NCBI GenBank assembly: GCA_963576565.1
Contig: OY755039.1
Coordinates: forward strand, 77,040,789 to 77,104,788
Direction: 5' to 3'
From: Aspidapion aeneum
Taxonomy: Eukaryota > Arthropoda > Insecta > Coleoptera > Brentidae
DNA length: 64,000 nucleotides
In this document: positions 53,910-64,000 of the stretch, piece by piece
Layout of the letters: each line of letters opens with the position of its first letter
How positions within the stretch are numbered: position 1 is the stretch's first letter
The notes under the pieces: generated by a model
Databases searched by the model: none
Seen by the model: only the letters and a program-made list of their open reading frames with translations
Told to the model about the DNA's origin: nothing
Translations under genes and position numbers: made by a program

Positions 53910-55600
53910 TCGAGGAAGAGGGGTGGTGTCAGGTAAGAAAGGGGGCTGCTTTAGCCCCTAAGCTCCCTTACTACTTTCTAGGCCACTAGATTTATACAAA
54001 AGAATTTAAAAAAAAAATAAAAAACGTGCCGTTTAAAGCACTAAATTTTTTGGTAATTTTTGATATTAATGGATGCTTCTGGAGTGCTACCCATAAGATT
54101 TATTACGTTTTGTGATACATCGTTTAAAAGGAAATTTTATTGTCCACCAAGTAGAAGAGAAAATTTTATCGTAAGAAGCTTAGTTTTGAAGAAAATTGCA
54201 CAAAAAATGTAACAAAATTAATTTGTTTGGTGATTTAAAAAAATTGTTTTAAATAAAAAAATAAAAAAAAAACACCGTTTCAAAGGAAATTTTATTATCT
54301 ACAATGAAGTAACAAATACTTTTTTGATAAAGTGCTTGGTTTTTAAGAAAATCAAATAAAACCTGTTCAAAACATAATTTTAAAAAAAATTAAATGACCC
54401 CCATGTACGGACCTCGCTGGCGGGTTCGTTGTAAGTCAAACCCCATCGAGTTGTACACTGATAAAAAGGGGAATTTCATTGTCAATAAAGTGCAGTATTG
54501 CAATTTTTCACGTTCAGCTTAGTTTTTAAAAAAATTGGATGAAACTTGTAACAAAAATATTTTAATTGGTTTAATTTACGGGCGCCTGTGAAGTTATTAC
54601 CATGAAACCAATCCGACTTTGTTATATACCATTTAAAAGTAAATTTTATTATCTACAATAAAGTATAAAACACATTTTTTGATAAAGGGCTTGGTTTTAA
54701 GAAAATCGAATAAAATATGTAACAGAATTAATTTTTTTGGCGATTAAAAAAAATTGTTTTAAATTAAGCACACCACTGGAGCGGTAAATATGAAATATTT
54801 TTTACCATGTTACACAACGTTTAAAATGAAATTTTATTATCTACATTAAAGTAAACAAGAATTTTTTTGATAAAGGGCATGGTTTTCAGAAAATCAAATA
54901 AAACCTGTGCAAAACATAATTTTTAAAAAAATTAATTAAATGGCCCCCATTTACGGACGTCGCTGGCGGGTTCGTTGTAAGTCAAACCCCATCGAGTTAT
55001 ACACCGTTGGTGCATCATAGCATTTTTTTAAATTGGGCTTAGTTTTTGAAAAAATTAGATAAAACTTGTAACAAAAATATTTTAATTTGTAATTTTTTAA
55101 AGTTGGTTAAATTTACGGGCGCCTCTGAATTTATAACCATGAAACCAATCCGACTTTCTTGTACAGAATTTTAAAGGAAATTTTATTTGCTACAATAATG
55201 TATAACACATTTTGTTCTATAAACCTTGGTTAAAAAAAAGCGAATAAATCATGGAAAAAACATGGATATTTTTTACTTTTTTAAATTACTTCAATTAACG
55301 GACGCCGCTGAAGAGTTTGTAAATAGTAGACTCCCATCAAGTTGTACCTTTTTCAAAAGGAAATTTCATTGTCTACAATAAAGTATATTACACATTTTTC
55401 TCTTAGAAGTGTATTTTTTGAGAAAATTTGAGAAAACCTAAATATGTTAGATTTTGGGGGGTCTGGGGGGGTTTTTGAAGAGGTGGCTAGTTTAAGAAGG
55501 TGTTTGACCCCTAAGCTCTCTTACCTTTTTGTACGTCACTAAATTCACACAAATAATAAAAATAAGTAAAAAACGTGCCGTTTAAAGCACTAAATTTTAA
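53910..55600 (+). repeat. Family-f monomer array
   Basis: About eight ~160-185 bp monomers with AAGGAAATTTTATT(A/G)TCTAC, a GCTTGGTTTTTAAGAAAATC block and a TACGGACGTCGCTGG box. Bounded by the duplicated GTGCCGTTTAAAGCACTAAA segments (about 54030 and 55580). Same family as 35260-36680. Confidence 0.7.
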
Positions 55601-56110
55601 AAAAAAAATATTTTCTTACTTTAAGTTAAAAGTTACTCCCACTCCATTACAATATTTAAAAATACATTTAAAGAATGGATTTAGTAGCTGATAAAATTCT
55701 CTACAAGATATGTTCTTAGAACTTTTACCCTAGAACAAAGTATTTCGGAGCTTATGCCGTCTAAAGTAGAAAAAATCTGAAAATTTGCCCAAGCACGTGT
55801 TTTTAGTCATTTTTGGAAATTATCTAGCTCCGTTACTACTACTCGCAGAACAACCACAGTACCACCCAATTGTAGATAATTATATCCACTAAAAAATTTG
55901 ATATAACTCTTTTTGCGATTTGGGGTACTGGAACGAAGTTACAGGCAAAAAACTACAAAAAGTGCCAATTTTTGATGGGTTTTTTCAAGATGGCGGAGGA
56001 AGCACAGGGGTGGGGGTGACGAAAACTCAGATTTTTAACTACCCTTTCGACCTTAATAACATGTCCAAAATTCAGAACTACCGGACCTTTTGTAGGGTAA
56101 AACTCCTCTA

Positions 56111-56749
56111 TTCATTGTACTATAAACCTCGCCTATGCAAGGGCGTATAGATATGTTTTGTTGGAAATCTTTACCCCTTGCAATTCAACCCCCCTTCACT
56201 GTGTGTCCGGACGGGAAATCCTAAAAGTTCCTTGAGTCAATTTGGATCTTGGAACAACTCTAGAAAGCCTGTTGCTTTAATGGCGAAGTGACACATTTTT
56301 TTAGAATAATCACTCTAGCCGGCACACTAAGTAAGTACCTACTACAAATTTAAAGCGAGATCCTACAGTTCATATCATTACTTTTGAGACAACTTTTTAC
56401 AACTTTTTTTCGTTGGCCTATGCTATTTGTTATGGTAAAAAGCTGATAACTATCAAAAAGATATCTCAAAAATTATGATATGGAGTTTACGATTTTTAAA
56501 AATAAAAATTAATTTTAAGTAAAATAAAATTACTTAGTTATTTTAATGTTATTGCATTCAGTGGTGTATAGCTTCGTGACACGTGAACTGCTCATACCAT
56601 TATCGTGACACACGAAGGAAGTCTTAAAACTTACCTATTTACTATGTTCTTATTTTTTTAATAGCTCAGAAGTAGAAAAATAGTGAAATAGAAGTACGTT
56701 CTTAGAAGCTATCATCCGATAAGCTAATCCCGAGTTTAGTGGTTTAATT
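56111..56749. other. Repeat fragment and unrecognised spacer
   Basis: 56150-56250 (TACCCCTTGCAATTC, GGACGGGAAATCC, AAAGTTCCTTGAGTCAA) resembles 10500-10590. The rest shows nothing recognisable. Confidence 0.4.
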
Positions 56750-56757
56750 CCTCAATC

Positions 56758-56951
56758 CAGTGGCGTATATAGAAAAATGTTTCGGGGAGGGGGGCCGAAC
56801 AGTTTTGGGGGGGGACCCGAGACCCCATGAGTCCGTATTTTATGTTATTTTATGTTTATATTCGTGAAATATGTGGATAATATCCAAAAAAACCTTCGCT
56901 TCGGGGGGGGGGGGGGGCAGGCCCCCCCATATATATATATATACGCCACTG
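56758..56951. mobile_element. Non-autonomous hAT, CAGTGGCGTATATA termini (copy 1)
   Basis: CAGTGGCGTATATA at 56758 is exactly inverted at 56938-56951. CCTCAATC stands at 56750-56757 and 56952-56959. G runs lie just inside both ends, and an (AT)n tract extends the right TIR. Same family as 61924-62115, in the opposite orientation. Confidence 0.9.
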
Positions 56952-56987
56952 CCTCAATCACTAACCATTGAGATTGCATCGTAAAGC

Positions 56988-58372
56988 TATTACTATGTCG
57001 GTTTAGAACGTTTTTCTACGTTGTCCGACGCCTATTCTCCACCTCCTTCGATCCTGACAGTCATCTTCCGTCAGGTTTTTTTGACTCATTGATTTTTGGA
57101 TTGACTGTTGCCATTCCAGTTTAGGACGCCCTCTTTTTCTGCGCCCTATTGGTTGCCATTCTTGGACCTGCTTTGGTAGTCTTTCGTCGCTCATCCGTTG
57201 TACATGGCCGTACCATATCAGTTGCCTTTTAGTGATGTCATCCGTTATGCTTCCCTCGATACCCATTCTTTCTTTTATGACCTCATTTCTTATATGATCT
57301 GGTCTAGATATTTTCAATGATCTTCTTATTGAATCCATTTCGACACTTTCCATTTTTGCTTTGTATTTTTCTGTTTCGCGACAAGTCTCTATTCCATACA
57401 ACAGCGTGCTTTTCACCATTGTTTCATATATATTCAATTTTACATTCTTTTTTTTATCTCTCTGCTCCATAAAATACTGTTAAGAGAACCAATAACCTTT
57501 TTTGCTTTTACTATTCTTTTTTTCAGTTCTTTACACTCTGTTCCCGTCTTATCAAATGTGACACCCAAGTATACATACTCATTACATGGAGATATTGTTT
57601 GTCCATTTTCTAGTTCTAATTCACTTGATTCGTTGTCAATACATAAGTTCTGTGTGTTGTCCACGTTCACTGTTAACCCCCACTTTTGGTATTATTCCGT
57701 TAACTTTCTCATCATATACTCCATGTCTTCTTTATCATTAGCTACAATTACTTGGTCGTCAGCAAACTGTAGTGTGTATATGGTAAATCGGTCGTTAAGT
57801 TGTATTCCCATGCCGTGTACTTTGCGTTTCCAGTTTTTTAGAGCTACTACGATATATATTTTAAAAAGAGTTGGAGAGATACAACATCCCTGTCTTAAGC
57901 CTTTCGTTACCAGGAATTCTTTTGAAAGTCGATTTCCAATTTTAATTTTAGATTTTGACCCTTTGTATAGTTCTTTTATCGCTTTTATGTATGTATGATT
58001 GATATTAGTCTGCTCTAACACTGTCCATAATTTTTCTACTGGAACGGTGTCATATGCTTTTTGTAGGTCCACAAAGGTAACATGAGTCTCTATATTTCTG
58101 GCGCTCCTTTTCTCAATTACTTGTTTAAGACAAAAACATTATCACTACAAGATCTGCCTGCACGAAACCCACTTTGCTCTTCTTCTTCTTGTTCATGAAA
58201 ATCATTCTCTATTAGACCTCTAAGAATCCTACCGTACAATCTACTTAGAGTACTGGTTACTGAAATTCCTCTGTAATTGTTGCAATCCAGCTTGTTTCCT
58301 TTTTTATGTATTGAGGATATGAATGCAATTTTCCAATCATCAGGTACTGGATGTCCGTTTATGCATTGATTG

Positions 58373-58410
<38 letters not shown>

Positions 58411-58515
58411 AGATTTTCTTGAGTGGTTTCTCTGATCCATATTTGAGCATTTCAGCATATATTCCCACAGGTCTGCTAGCTTTTCCGGATTTAAGCTTTT
58501 TGCATCGTAAAGCAT
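56988..58515 (-). pseudogene. LINE copy 3, longest non-LTR RT fragment
   Basis: Minus-strand frames 58515-58117, 58072-57692, 57670-57440 and 57470-57003 give RT from VPDDWKIAFISSIHKKGN and NNYRGISV through QSGFRAGRSCSDN, LQKAYDTVPVEKLW, GLRQGCCISPTLFKIY, the catalytic FADDQVIVAND, YLGVTFDKTGTECKEL, and the C-terminal WYGHVQRMSDERLPKQ...GRPKLEWQQ to a stop at 57003. The ~33 bp (AT)n tract at 58375-58407 has expanded inside the coding region upstream of the RT core, giving a Tyr-Ile run. Frameshifts near 58090 and 57460 and a stop near 57690 disable it. The 3' end (CCGACATAGTAATAG, about 56990) matches copies 1 and 2. Confidence 0.88.
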
Positions 58516-58689
58516 GATCTAAAAAAACGAAAGAGTTTAAATCAGGCTTTTTGGCTACGCTAACATTGGTAATTTATAAAAGTGTTTGTAATAGGTCGGA
58601 CCACAATAAAAAAAACTGGCAAAGCACTACTCTAGCATGAAGAGGGTCCGAAAAACTATGTATATTTTATAAGTCCAGAGCCTGTATTT
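58516..58689. other. No feature recognised
   Basis: Short spacer. Confidence 0.4.
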
Positions 58690-59830
58690 GGAATTCTCGA
58701 AGTTTTTGGACTGCATCAAGAGATGGGTAGATAAATACCATCGAAACCACTGGCATTCAACACTGAGACAAAATGACAGCAGGAGAATAATAGCAAGGTC
58801 AACTCAACATTACTTCCTTTTACCTTCTTAAACTAGATAGAAAACAAATCAGAGAGGTGACAGGGCTAATAACAGACTAAAACAAAATAGGAATCTACGG
58901 AGATTAACCCATTTAATATCGAATACGAATCATCCGCTTACATAATATCCGTGTACCTAAAATACCAAATTGCAGATAATGCAAGGACCTAAAACTATAA
59001 ATAGCAAGTGAAATGTCTCAATACAGGAACGAGAAATTCTCAGGGTATTAACTCGATCAAGTCATCCAACTGATCTCTTAAATTCTTCTTTCCGACTGTC
59101 AAAGGTATGATAACTCAAATTAGATGTAAAGAATCAACCTCTGAAAGCATGAGATCACCTTTTCGTGTGTTAAAATTGCCAATATAATTCTCAAATACCA
59201 AATTGCAAATAATGGACCTAAAACTATAAACAACAAGTGAAATTAAAGAAAGTACCTAATTGAATGCTAGACACCTTCTGCAAAATCAAACACTTCTTTC
59301 AGAAAGACCGCGCCTTCGATGAGGCAGAGTGTCCGAAAAACCTAACAAAAGAGCTATTGCACCTCAAACATCCTAGATTAGGAAAACATACAGTAAGCTT
59401 AGCGGCTGCTGGTTCGTGACATCCAACATCGAGGCAAAAAGCAAGAGAATGGTGAGGTTCCTCTGAACATTACTCTTTTTTCCCTTCTTGAACTAGATGT
59501 TATCTATCTAGTTCAAGAAGGGAAAAAAGAATCACACAGGTCACGGGACTAATAACAGATCATCGTTCACTGAGGAATTACCAGCAAAGAATGGGAATCT
59601 ACAGAGGTCCACCCACTTAGAGGCTATGAGATGAGGCCGACGAATCAGTCGCAGAAACTTCTTGGAGTAAGACGGCTTTGAGGAAGCAGACTCTCCAAAA
59701 AATCAAATAAAGGAGCTACGGCGCCTCAAGAGGTCTTGAAACATCCTAGGTTAGGAAAACACACAGTAAGAGATACAATAAACTTATTTCAGCAGCTGAA
59801 GTGTCAGGGTCTCCAAAACCTAATCTTGCT
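58690..59830 (+). pseudogene. Non-LTR retrotransposon RNase H-domain remnants, duplicated
   Basis: The plus strand at 58830-58880 reads KLDRKQIREVTGLITD and then stops. A second copy at 59524-59590 reads KRITQVTGLITDHRSLRNYQQRMGI. After each copy there is a related block: 59300-59400 (FDEAECPKNLTKELLHLKHPRLGKHTV) and 59680-59770 (FEEADSPKNQIKELRRLK). The LDRKQIREVTGLITDH...Y motif is familiar from the end of the RNase H and following Cys-x2-Cys region in insect I/R1/jockey-type polyproteins. Two tandem, badly decayed copies are present, with stops and indels throughout, and the second is interrupted by the hairpin 59475-59529. Not functional. Confidence 0.55.
59475..59529. repeat. Perfect 24 bp stem with 7-base loop
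   Basis: CTTTTTTCCCTTCTTGAACT... (59475-59498) is exactly complementary to 59506-59529. It arises at the position where the related copy at 58815-58845 has a single TTACCTTCTTAAACTAGATAG, so one arm is an inverted duplication of the other. Confidence 0.85.
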
Positions 59831-59987
59831 ATAGGAATGTTACACTTTAACCAGGAAGTCGGCGCAAGTTGATAATTCTCAACATACTTCCGGGCTATGT
59901 TGACCCATGCACATCGGTATGTATAAATTACTATATCGTTCATTAAAAAAATTACAAATTGGTTAGATTTCAGCCTGAATTGTTAAA

Positions 59988-61520
59988 TCCTTGGAGAACT
60001 TGGCTTTACTTTTTTCTCAATTCTTTTTACGGAATACCACTTTCGCGTACTCGGCTTTCTTTACATGAAATGTTTTTGTTATGATTTCACTCATTTTTTA
60101 AAGGATTTGGTTAATATTTAATTGTTAAAGTAGTAAAATTTGCGGAATATTGTTCTAAACTTTTGCAATGCCTTATTAATGAGGTTTTTTTATATTTTCC
60201 TATGGTTGTATCATAGTTCCTATCAGCCTTCTAAAGCTCAGCTCTATAGTGTTCCTGGAAGTGGGCAATATTAATTTTACATAACATTACATTTAACGGG
60301 GAGGAAAGTAAATTAAAAATTTGATGTTTTAAATTTTTTTTCTATAGTTTTATCAAGGCTTCTATCAGTCGTCCAAAGTTCAGCTCTCTACCGTTTCTGG
60401 AAGTAGGCAATGTTACTTTTACAAATCTTTACATTTATAGGGGAGGGGAACAAATTAAAAGTTGGGGGTATTTAAATTTTTGTCAATGGTTTCATCATTC
60501 ACCTTTCAGCCTTTTAAAGCTCAGCTCCCTAGCGTGTCTTGAAGTTGGCAATGTTACTTTTATATAAATTTACATTTATAGGGGTGGGAAGTAAATCAAA
60601 ATTTTGGTGTTTTTAAATTTTTTCCTATAGTTTTATCATAGTACCTTTCAGTCCTAAAAAGCTCAGCTCTCTAGCGTTTCTGGAAGTGGACAAAGGTATT
60701 TTACATAAATTTACATTTATAGGGGAGGGAAATAAATTAGAATTTTGAGGTGTTTTAATTTTTTTCTATAACTTTATCATAGTTACTATCGGTCTTCCAA
60801 AGCTCAGCTCTCTAGCATGTCTGGAAGTAGGCAATGTTACTTTTACTTAACTTTACATTTAAAGGATAGGGAAGTAAATTTGAATTTTGGGGTGTTTTAA
60901 TTTTCTCCTATAGTTTTATCATAGTTCCTATCAGTCTGCCAAAGCTCTAGCATTTCTGGAAGTGGGCAATGCTACTTTTATATAACTTTAAATGTATAGG
61001 GAAGGGGAGTAAATTAAAATTTTGGGGTTTTTTGATTTTTTCCTATAGTTTTATCATATTTCCCCATGAGTCTGCCAAAGCTCAACTCTCTAGCATTTCT
61101 GGAAGTGGGCGATGCTACTTTTACATAAATTTAAATGTATAGGGGAGGGGAGTAAATTAAAATTTTGGGGTTTTTTGATTTTTTCCAGGGGTTTGGTCAT
61201 AATTTCTATCAGTCTGCCAAATTTCAGCTTTGTAGCATGTCTGGAAGTACAGTAGAATATTGATGATCTATACATGAGTGAGTCAGTGAGTGAGTGGAAA
61301 TTTCGACGTTTTTTGAAACTTCGTAACTACTTTACTACTTTATGGAATTCCATGAAACTTGGAGGGGTTGTTGTTGTCCATGGAGATCTACGACTGTGCA
61401 AAGTTTGAGATTAGCTCATTCCGAAGTAGAGTTTTAGGTAGGTCAAATATCGGCTGAAATGTTTCAAGAAAAATTGGTTACGGCGCGCGAACTTGGCGAG
61501 GCACTGCCGTGCCCTCAGAT
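59988..61520 (+). repeat. Family-c tandem-monomer element, copy 7 (longest)
   Basis: Head from GGAGAACTTGGCTTTACTTT, seven to eight ~140 bp monomers (60200-61200), (GAGT)n at 61274-61296, the GAAACTTCGTAACTACTTTA segment, and the tail ending GGCAC-TGCC-GTGCC-CTCAGAT. Confidence 0.85.
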
Positions 61521-61857
61521 TTTTGACGCTTTCTGTAATTAACCCCGATTTAAGAACGTTACTGTAACTTTAGAAGTAAATTTAATCCTACTAATTAAAA
61601 CATCATTGGAAATAAAATTTTCTTTTCTTCAGAAAGTGTTATTACAAGTATTTTCCTAAAGAGTTTATGTATTTTTTACGAAAATTGCAAAAATTTATAA
61701 TAATAACCTATTTTTTTGATTTTTAAAAATGATCCCAGTTTGGGGTCGCCACTGAAATAATAAAAGTACTCTTAAGTAAATTTCGTTATGAATCATCGGA
61801 AAGAAAATTTTATGGTCTAATTAAAGAGTCACAACTAAAGGTATTAATTTTTTTTTT
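61521..61857. other. No feature recognised
   Basis: AT-rich spacer. Confidence 0.4.
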
Positions 61858-61923
61858 ACCAAACTGCAGCACGGCGAATGGAAGGGTAATGTTTTTCGAT
61901 TGGGATTAATGTATGGGATGGGA

Positions 61924-62115
61924 CAGTGGCGTATATACGGTGGGGGCCTGGGGGGCCCGGGCCCCCCCCGAAGCTAAGATTTTTTTAGATATTTTCCACA
62001 TATTTCATGAATACAAACATAAAATAGCATAAAATATGGCCTCATGAGGTCTCGCCCCCCCCCCCCCGAAACTGTCTCGCCCCCCCCCCGAAACTTTTTT
62101 CTATATACGCCACTG
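61924..62115. mobile_element. Non-autonomous hAT, CAGTGGCGTATATA termini (copy 2)
   Basis: CAGTGGCGTATATA at 61924 is inverted at 62102-62115. Flanks GGATGGGA (61916-61923) and GAATGGGA (62116-62123) differ at one base. Subterminal G/C runs; the interior matches 56758-56951 inverted. Confidence 0.85.
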
Positions 62116-62625
62116 GAATGGGATGTATTTATGTAAATATGTATGTTTGTGTCACGCTAGAGGCTAAACGAATGAACTGATTTTGACAAAAAAGGTGTCG
62201 TTGAATTGCTACTGATCCCGAAGGTACTATAACTACTGATCCCGAAGGTACTATAGGCTATATTTTTTTAAACAGCAATCAACATGAAGTTCTTCAGGCG
62301 TCATTTTGTCACATGATGTAGGCTTTAAGGCATACATATTATCTAAATTTCAGGCGATTTTAATGAAATTCCTTTGATCACCCATTGCAAATTTAATCTA
62401 TATTACTGTAGTTACTTTGTAGTCCTCCCTGCTGCCACCCATCTCCCCTATTGTCATTCGCCCCACCATATTCGCATAATTGTATCAAATATACGGCGAT
62501 TTTATAAATTTCTTCTGCATACGCTTTCAGATATTTTTTCCTACGCCATTTTACTACTCTCCCCCGTCTCTCCCTCCCTCCTCACCGCCTTCCTTATTAG
62601 TAATAGTTGTAGCTATAACTTTCAC

Positions 62626-63468
62626 TAGTGGTGCCCGCGAGAGTCTTGTTTTCGAAAGTCTCGCATGGTCTCGTCTCGTTTTCGAGACAAGACTCGAGAC
62701 GAGACTCGGACAAAACGAGACGAGACTTTCATTGGTCGCGTCTCGAGTCTCGTGCAAGACTTCTCGAGTCTCGTGCGAGAGTCTCGCAGGTAAATATATC
62801 TGCGTGCCGACTGCAGACTTGAGAATTTCATTCATAATACAACATATTTAGAAATAATTTTAGACTATTTAGCACAGATAGAAAAAACATTTCATTCATA
62901 AATACGTTAAAAACACAATCCATGATTGTTGTAAAACGACATAATGCGTGAAACGAAAACGGACTACTAGTATTCTCTCTCTTACGGCGGCGGAACATAA
63001 AGGCAATACTGCAATAAGGACAGATCGCAAATTATTACTATTATGACTACCTGAATATACGTGTTACTTTTCATATTATTTTTATAAATTTCGAATATAT
63101 TATGCTATGTGTTGTTTCTTATAATTTATTTATAATAATTTTTAGATGTATGATGTAAGTATGTACCTATTAGGTACTTACTTTTCAATAAATAATGTTA
63201 TTTTTGTTGTAATTTTCTCTTCCTACTTCTACATTATACCTAAAAAGTAGGTAAAGGTAAATATCCCGTACTTGACTGGAACAAGATTATGCATGACGAA
63301 ATTGCGATATATTTGCGAGACTCTCGTACGAGACGCGAGACCCGAGACGCGAGACGAGACGAGACTCGAGGCTGCGAGACGAGACTCGAGACAAGACTTC
63401 ATATTTCATCGGCGAGACGAGACAAGACTCTATGAAAGTCTCGTCTCGTTGTCTCGTGTGAATCACTA
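62626..63468. mobile_element. hAT-like element with GTCTCG-repeat arms
   Basis: Starts TAGTGGTGCCCGCGAGAG and ends CGTGTGAATCACTA, with ACTTTCAC at 62618-62625 and 63469-63476. Both ends contain runs of degenerate GAGACGAGACTC units (62640-62790 and 63315-63455) that can pair within and between ends. The several short frames over them are repeat artefacts. AT-rich unique centre. Confidence 0.8.
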
Positions 63469-63895
63469 ACTTTCACAAATATAAAGCGATTTCAAAAGTT
63501 CTTTCTGCACAAGCTTTAAGACTTTTTTCAAATATCATTTTACTAGTTTCCCCCTCCCTCTCCCTCTTTTCTTCCCACCATCCTTATTAGTAATAGGTGT
63601 AGCTATACCTTTTTCCTTTTATAAATATAGAGCGATTTCAAAAATTCTTTATGCACGTGTTTAAGATTTTTTTCAACACCATTTTACTAGTTCTAGTTCC
63701 CTCCTCCCTCTCTCCTCCCCCACCTTCAGTCAATGAAAGGTAACACTGTTCGCGTACGTAGAAAATCTACACGTTGTGAAAGCTAAATTAATGGTAAATG
63801 CATAGTGCTTTTTGAATAGGAATAAACCTAAAAGTTGGAACTAAAAAAATTTTATAAAAAAAACACCCAACTGTAACTACTAGCCGCAGTTGGTT

Positions 63896-64000
63896 ACAAA
63901 ATTACCCAATTACATTATTCATGAAAATACATTCGTAAGTGCGCTTTGGACATAAAAACTAAAAGTTGAAACATGTACATTATAGGTATACCTATCAATT
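63896..64000. other. Window end, nothing recognised
   Basis: AT-rich sequence. Confidence 0.4.

Larger units (their letters stand above)
51005..56110. mobile_element. Large foldback structure around satellite arrays
   Basis: 51005-51400 (CCCTACAAAAGGTCCGGTAG, GAGTTTTCGTCACCCCCACC, GTACCACTG, CAAATTTTAATT, ACATATCTTGTAGAGAAT blocks in order) is complementary with gaps to 55680-56105. A partial third copy of the arm stands at 53640-53890 in the same orientation as the right arm. Between the arms are a pentamer satellite (51716-53612) and family-f monomers (53910-55600). A 1.57 kb segment (53910-55480 onward) begins and ends with the same GTGCCGTTTAAAGCACTAAA block. No coding sequence. Confidence 0.65.
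61858..63895 (+). repeat. Family-e repeat, copy 2, split by two hATs
   Basis: Starts CCAAACTGCAGCACGGCGAA and contains GTATGTTTGTGTCACGC, GAGGCTAAACGAATGAACTG, the CTCCCTC-rich ~136 bp monomers with TAGTAATAGTTGTAGCTATA (62590-62620, 63580-63610), and an end hairpin AACACCCAACTG... near 63860-63895. A 27-28 bp direct duplication (CTACTGATCCCGAAGGTACT) lies at 62208-62255. Interrupted at 61924-62115 and 62626-63468. Confidence 0.75.

Noticed and set aside
62554..62851. Arg/Ser/Glu-rich overlapping frames on both strands
   Set aside because: Products of the GAGACGAGACTC repeats in the hAT-like element.

Overview
The window looks like a repeat-rich nuclear genome from an arthropod, most likely an insect. 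It is AT-rich, and nearly every recognisable protein fragment belongs to a transposable element. The one probable host exon is a piece of an insect-type alpha-glucosidase (maltase) at 38772-38976. I found no rRNA, tRNA or CRISPR array and no bacterial operon structure. The species cannot be fixed from sequence alone.

Left part (1-17.2 kb). It opens inside a pogo/Tigger-like element (1-510). An internally deleted gene of an uncharacterised arthropod family follows (1902-2468). Next comes a tangle of inverted repeats, a PIF/Harbinger-type element that contains a foldback element (5341-6795), and a hAT element with a hAT dimerisation-domain remnant and a 66 bp nested hAT (8408-9655). Several copies of three tandem-monomer repeat families (called a, b and c here), a lone THAP first exon (14534-14610) and a MULE-like element with a 9 bp target duplication (15461-17160) complete this part.

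Middle (17.2-42 kb). A 1.9 kb foldback is split by a hAT insertion (17448-19380). There is a jockey-like reverse transcriptase remnant and a Pif1-helicase (Helitron) remnant on the two sides of a tandem array (19875-21121). Nested MITEs and hATs fill 21-25 kb, and a Harbinger-type element lies at 25435-26572. An ISL2EU-like element at 33557-34676 keeps the first exons of two genes, YqaJ-associated and THAP. Two 5'-truncated LINE copies flank the maltase exon.

Right part (42-64 kb). A complete Ty3/gypsy LTR retrotransposon (42196-47025, minus strand) has identical LTRs and one uninterrupted 1361-codon gag-pol frame. After it come a hAT containing a family-a copy, a ~5.1 kb foldback enclosing a ~1.9 kb GAATA pentamer array, a third LINE copy, RNase H-domain remnants, a long family-c copy and a family-e copy carrying two further hATs.

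As a whole the window is a record of nested transposition. Eleven insertions have exact or one-mismatch 8 bp duplications, which is the hAT signature. Others have TA, TTA/TAA, AT or 9 bp duplications. The only frames that look functional are the gag-pol ORF and perhaps the single maltase exon. Family assignments rest on motifs and terminal structure read by eye; no database search was possible.
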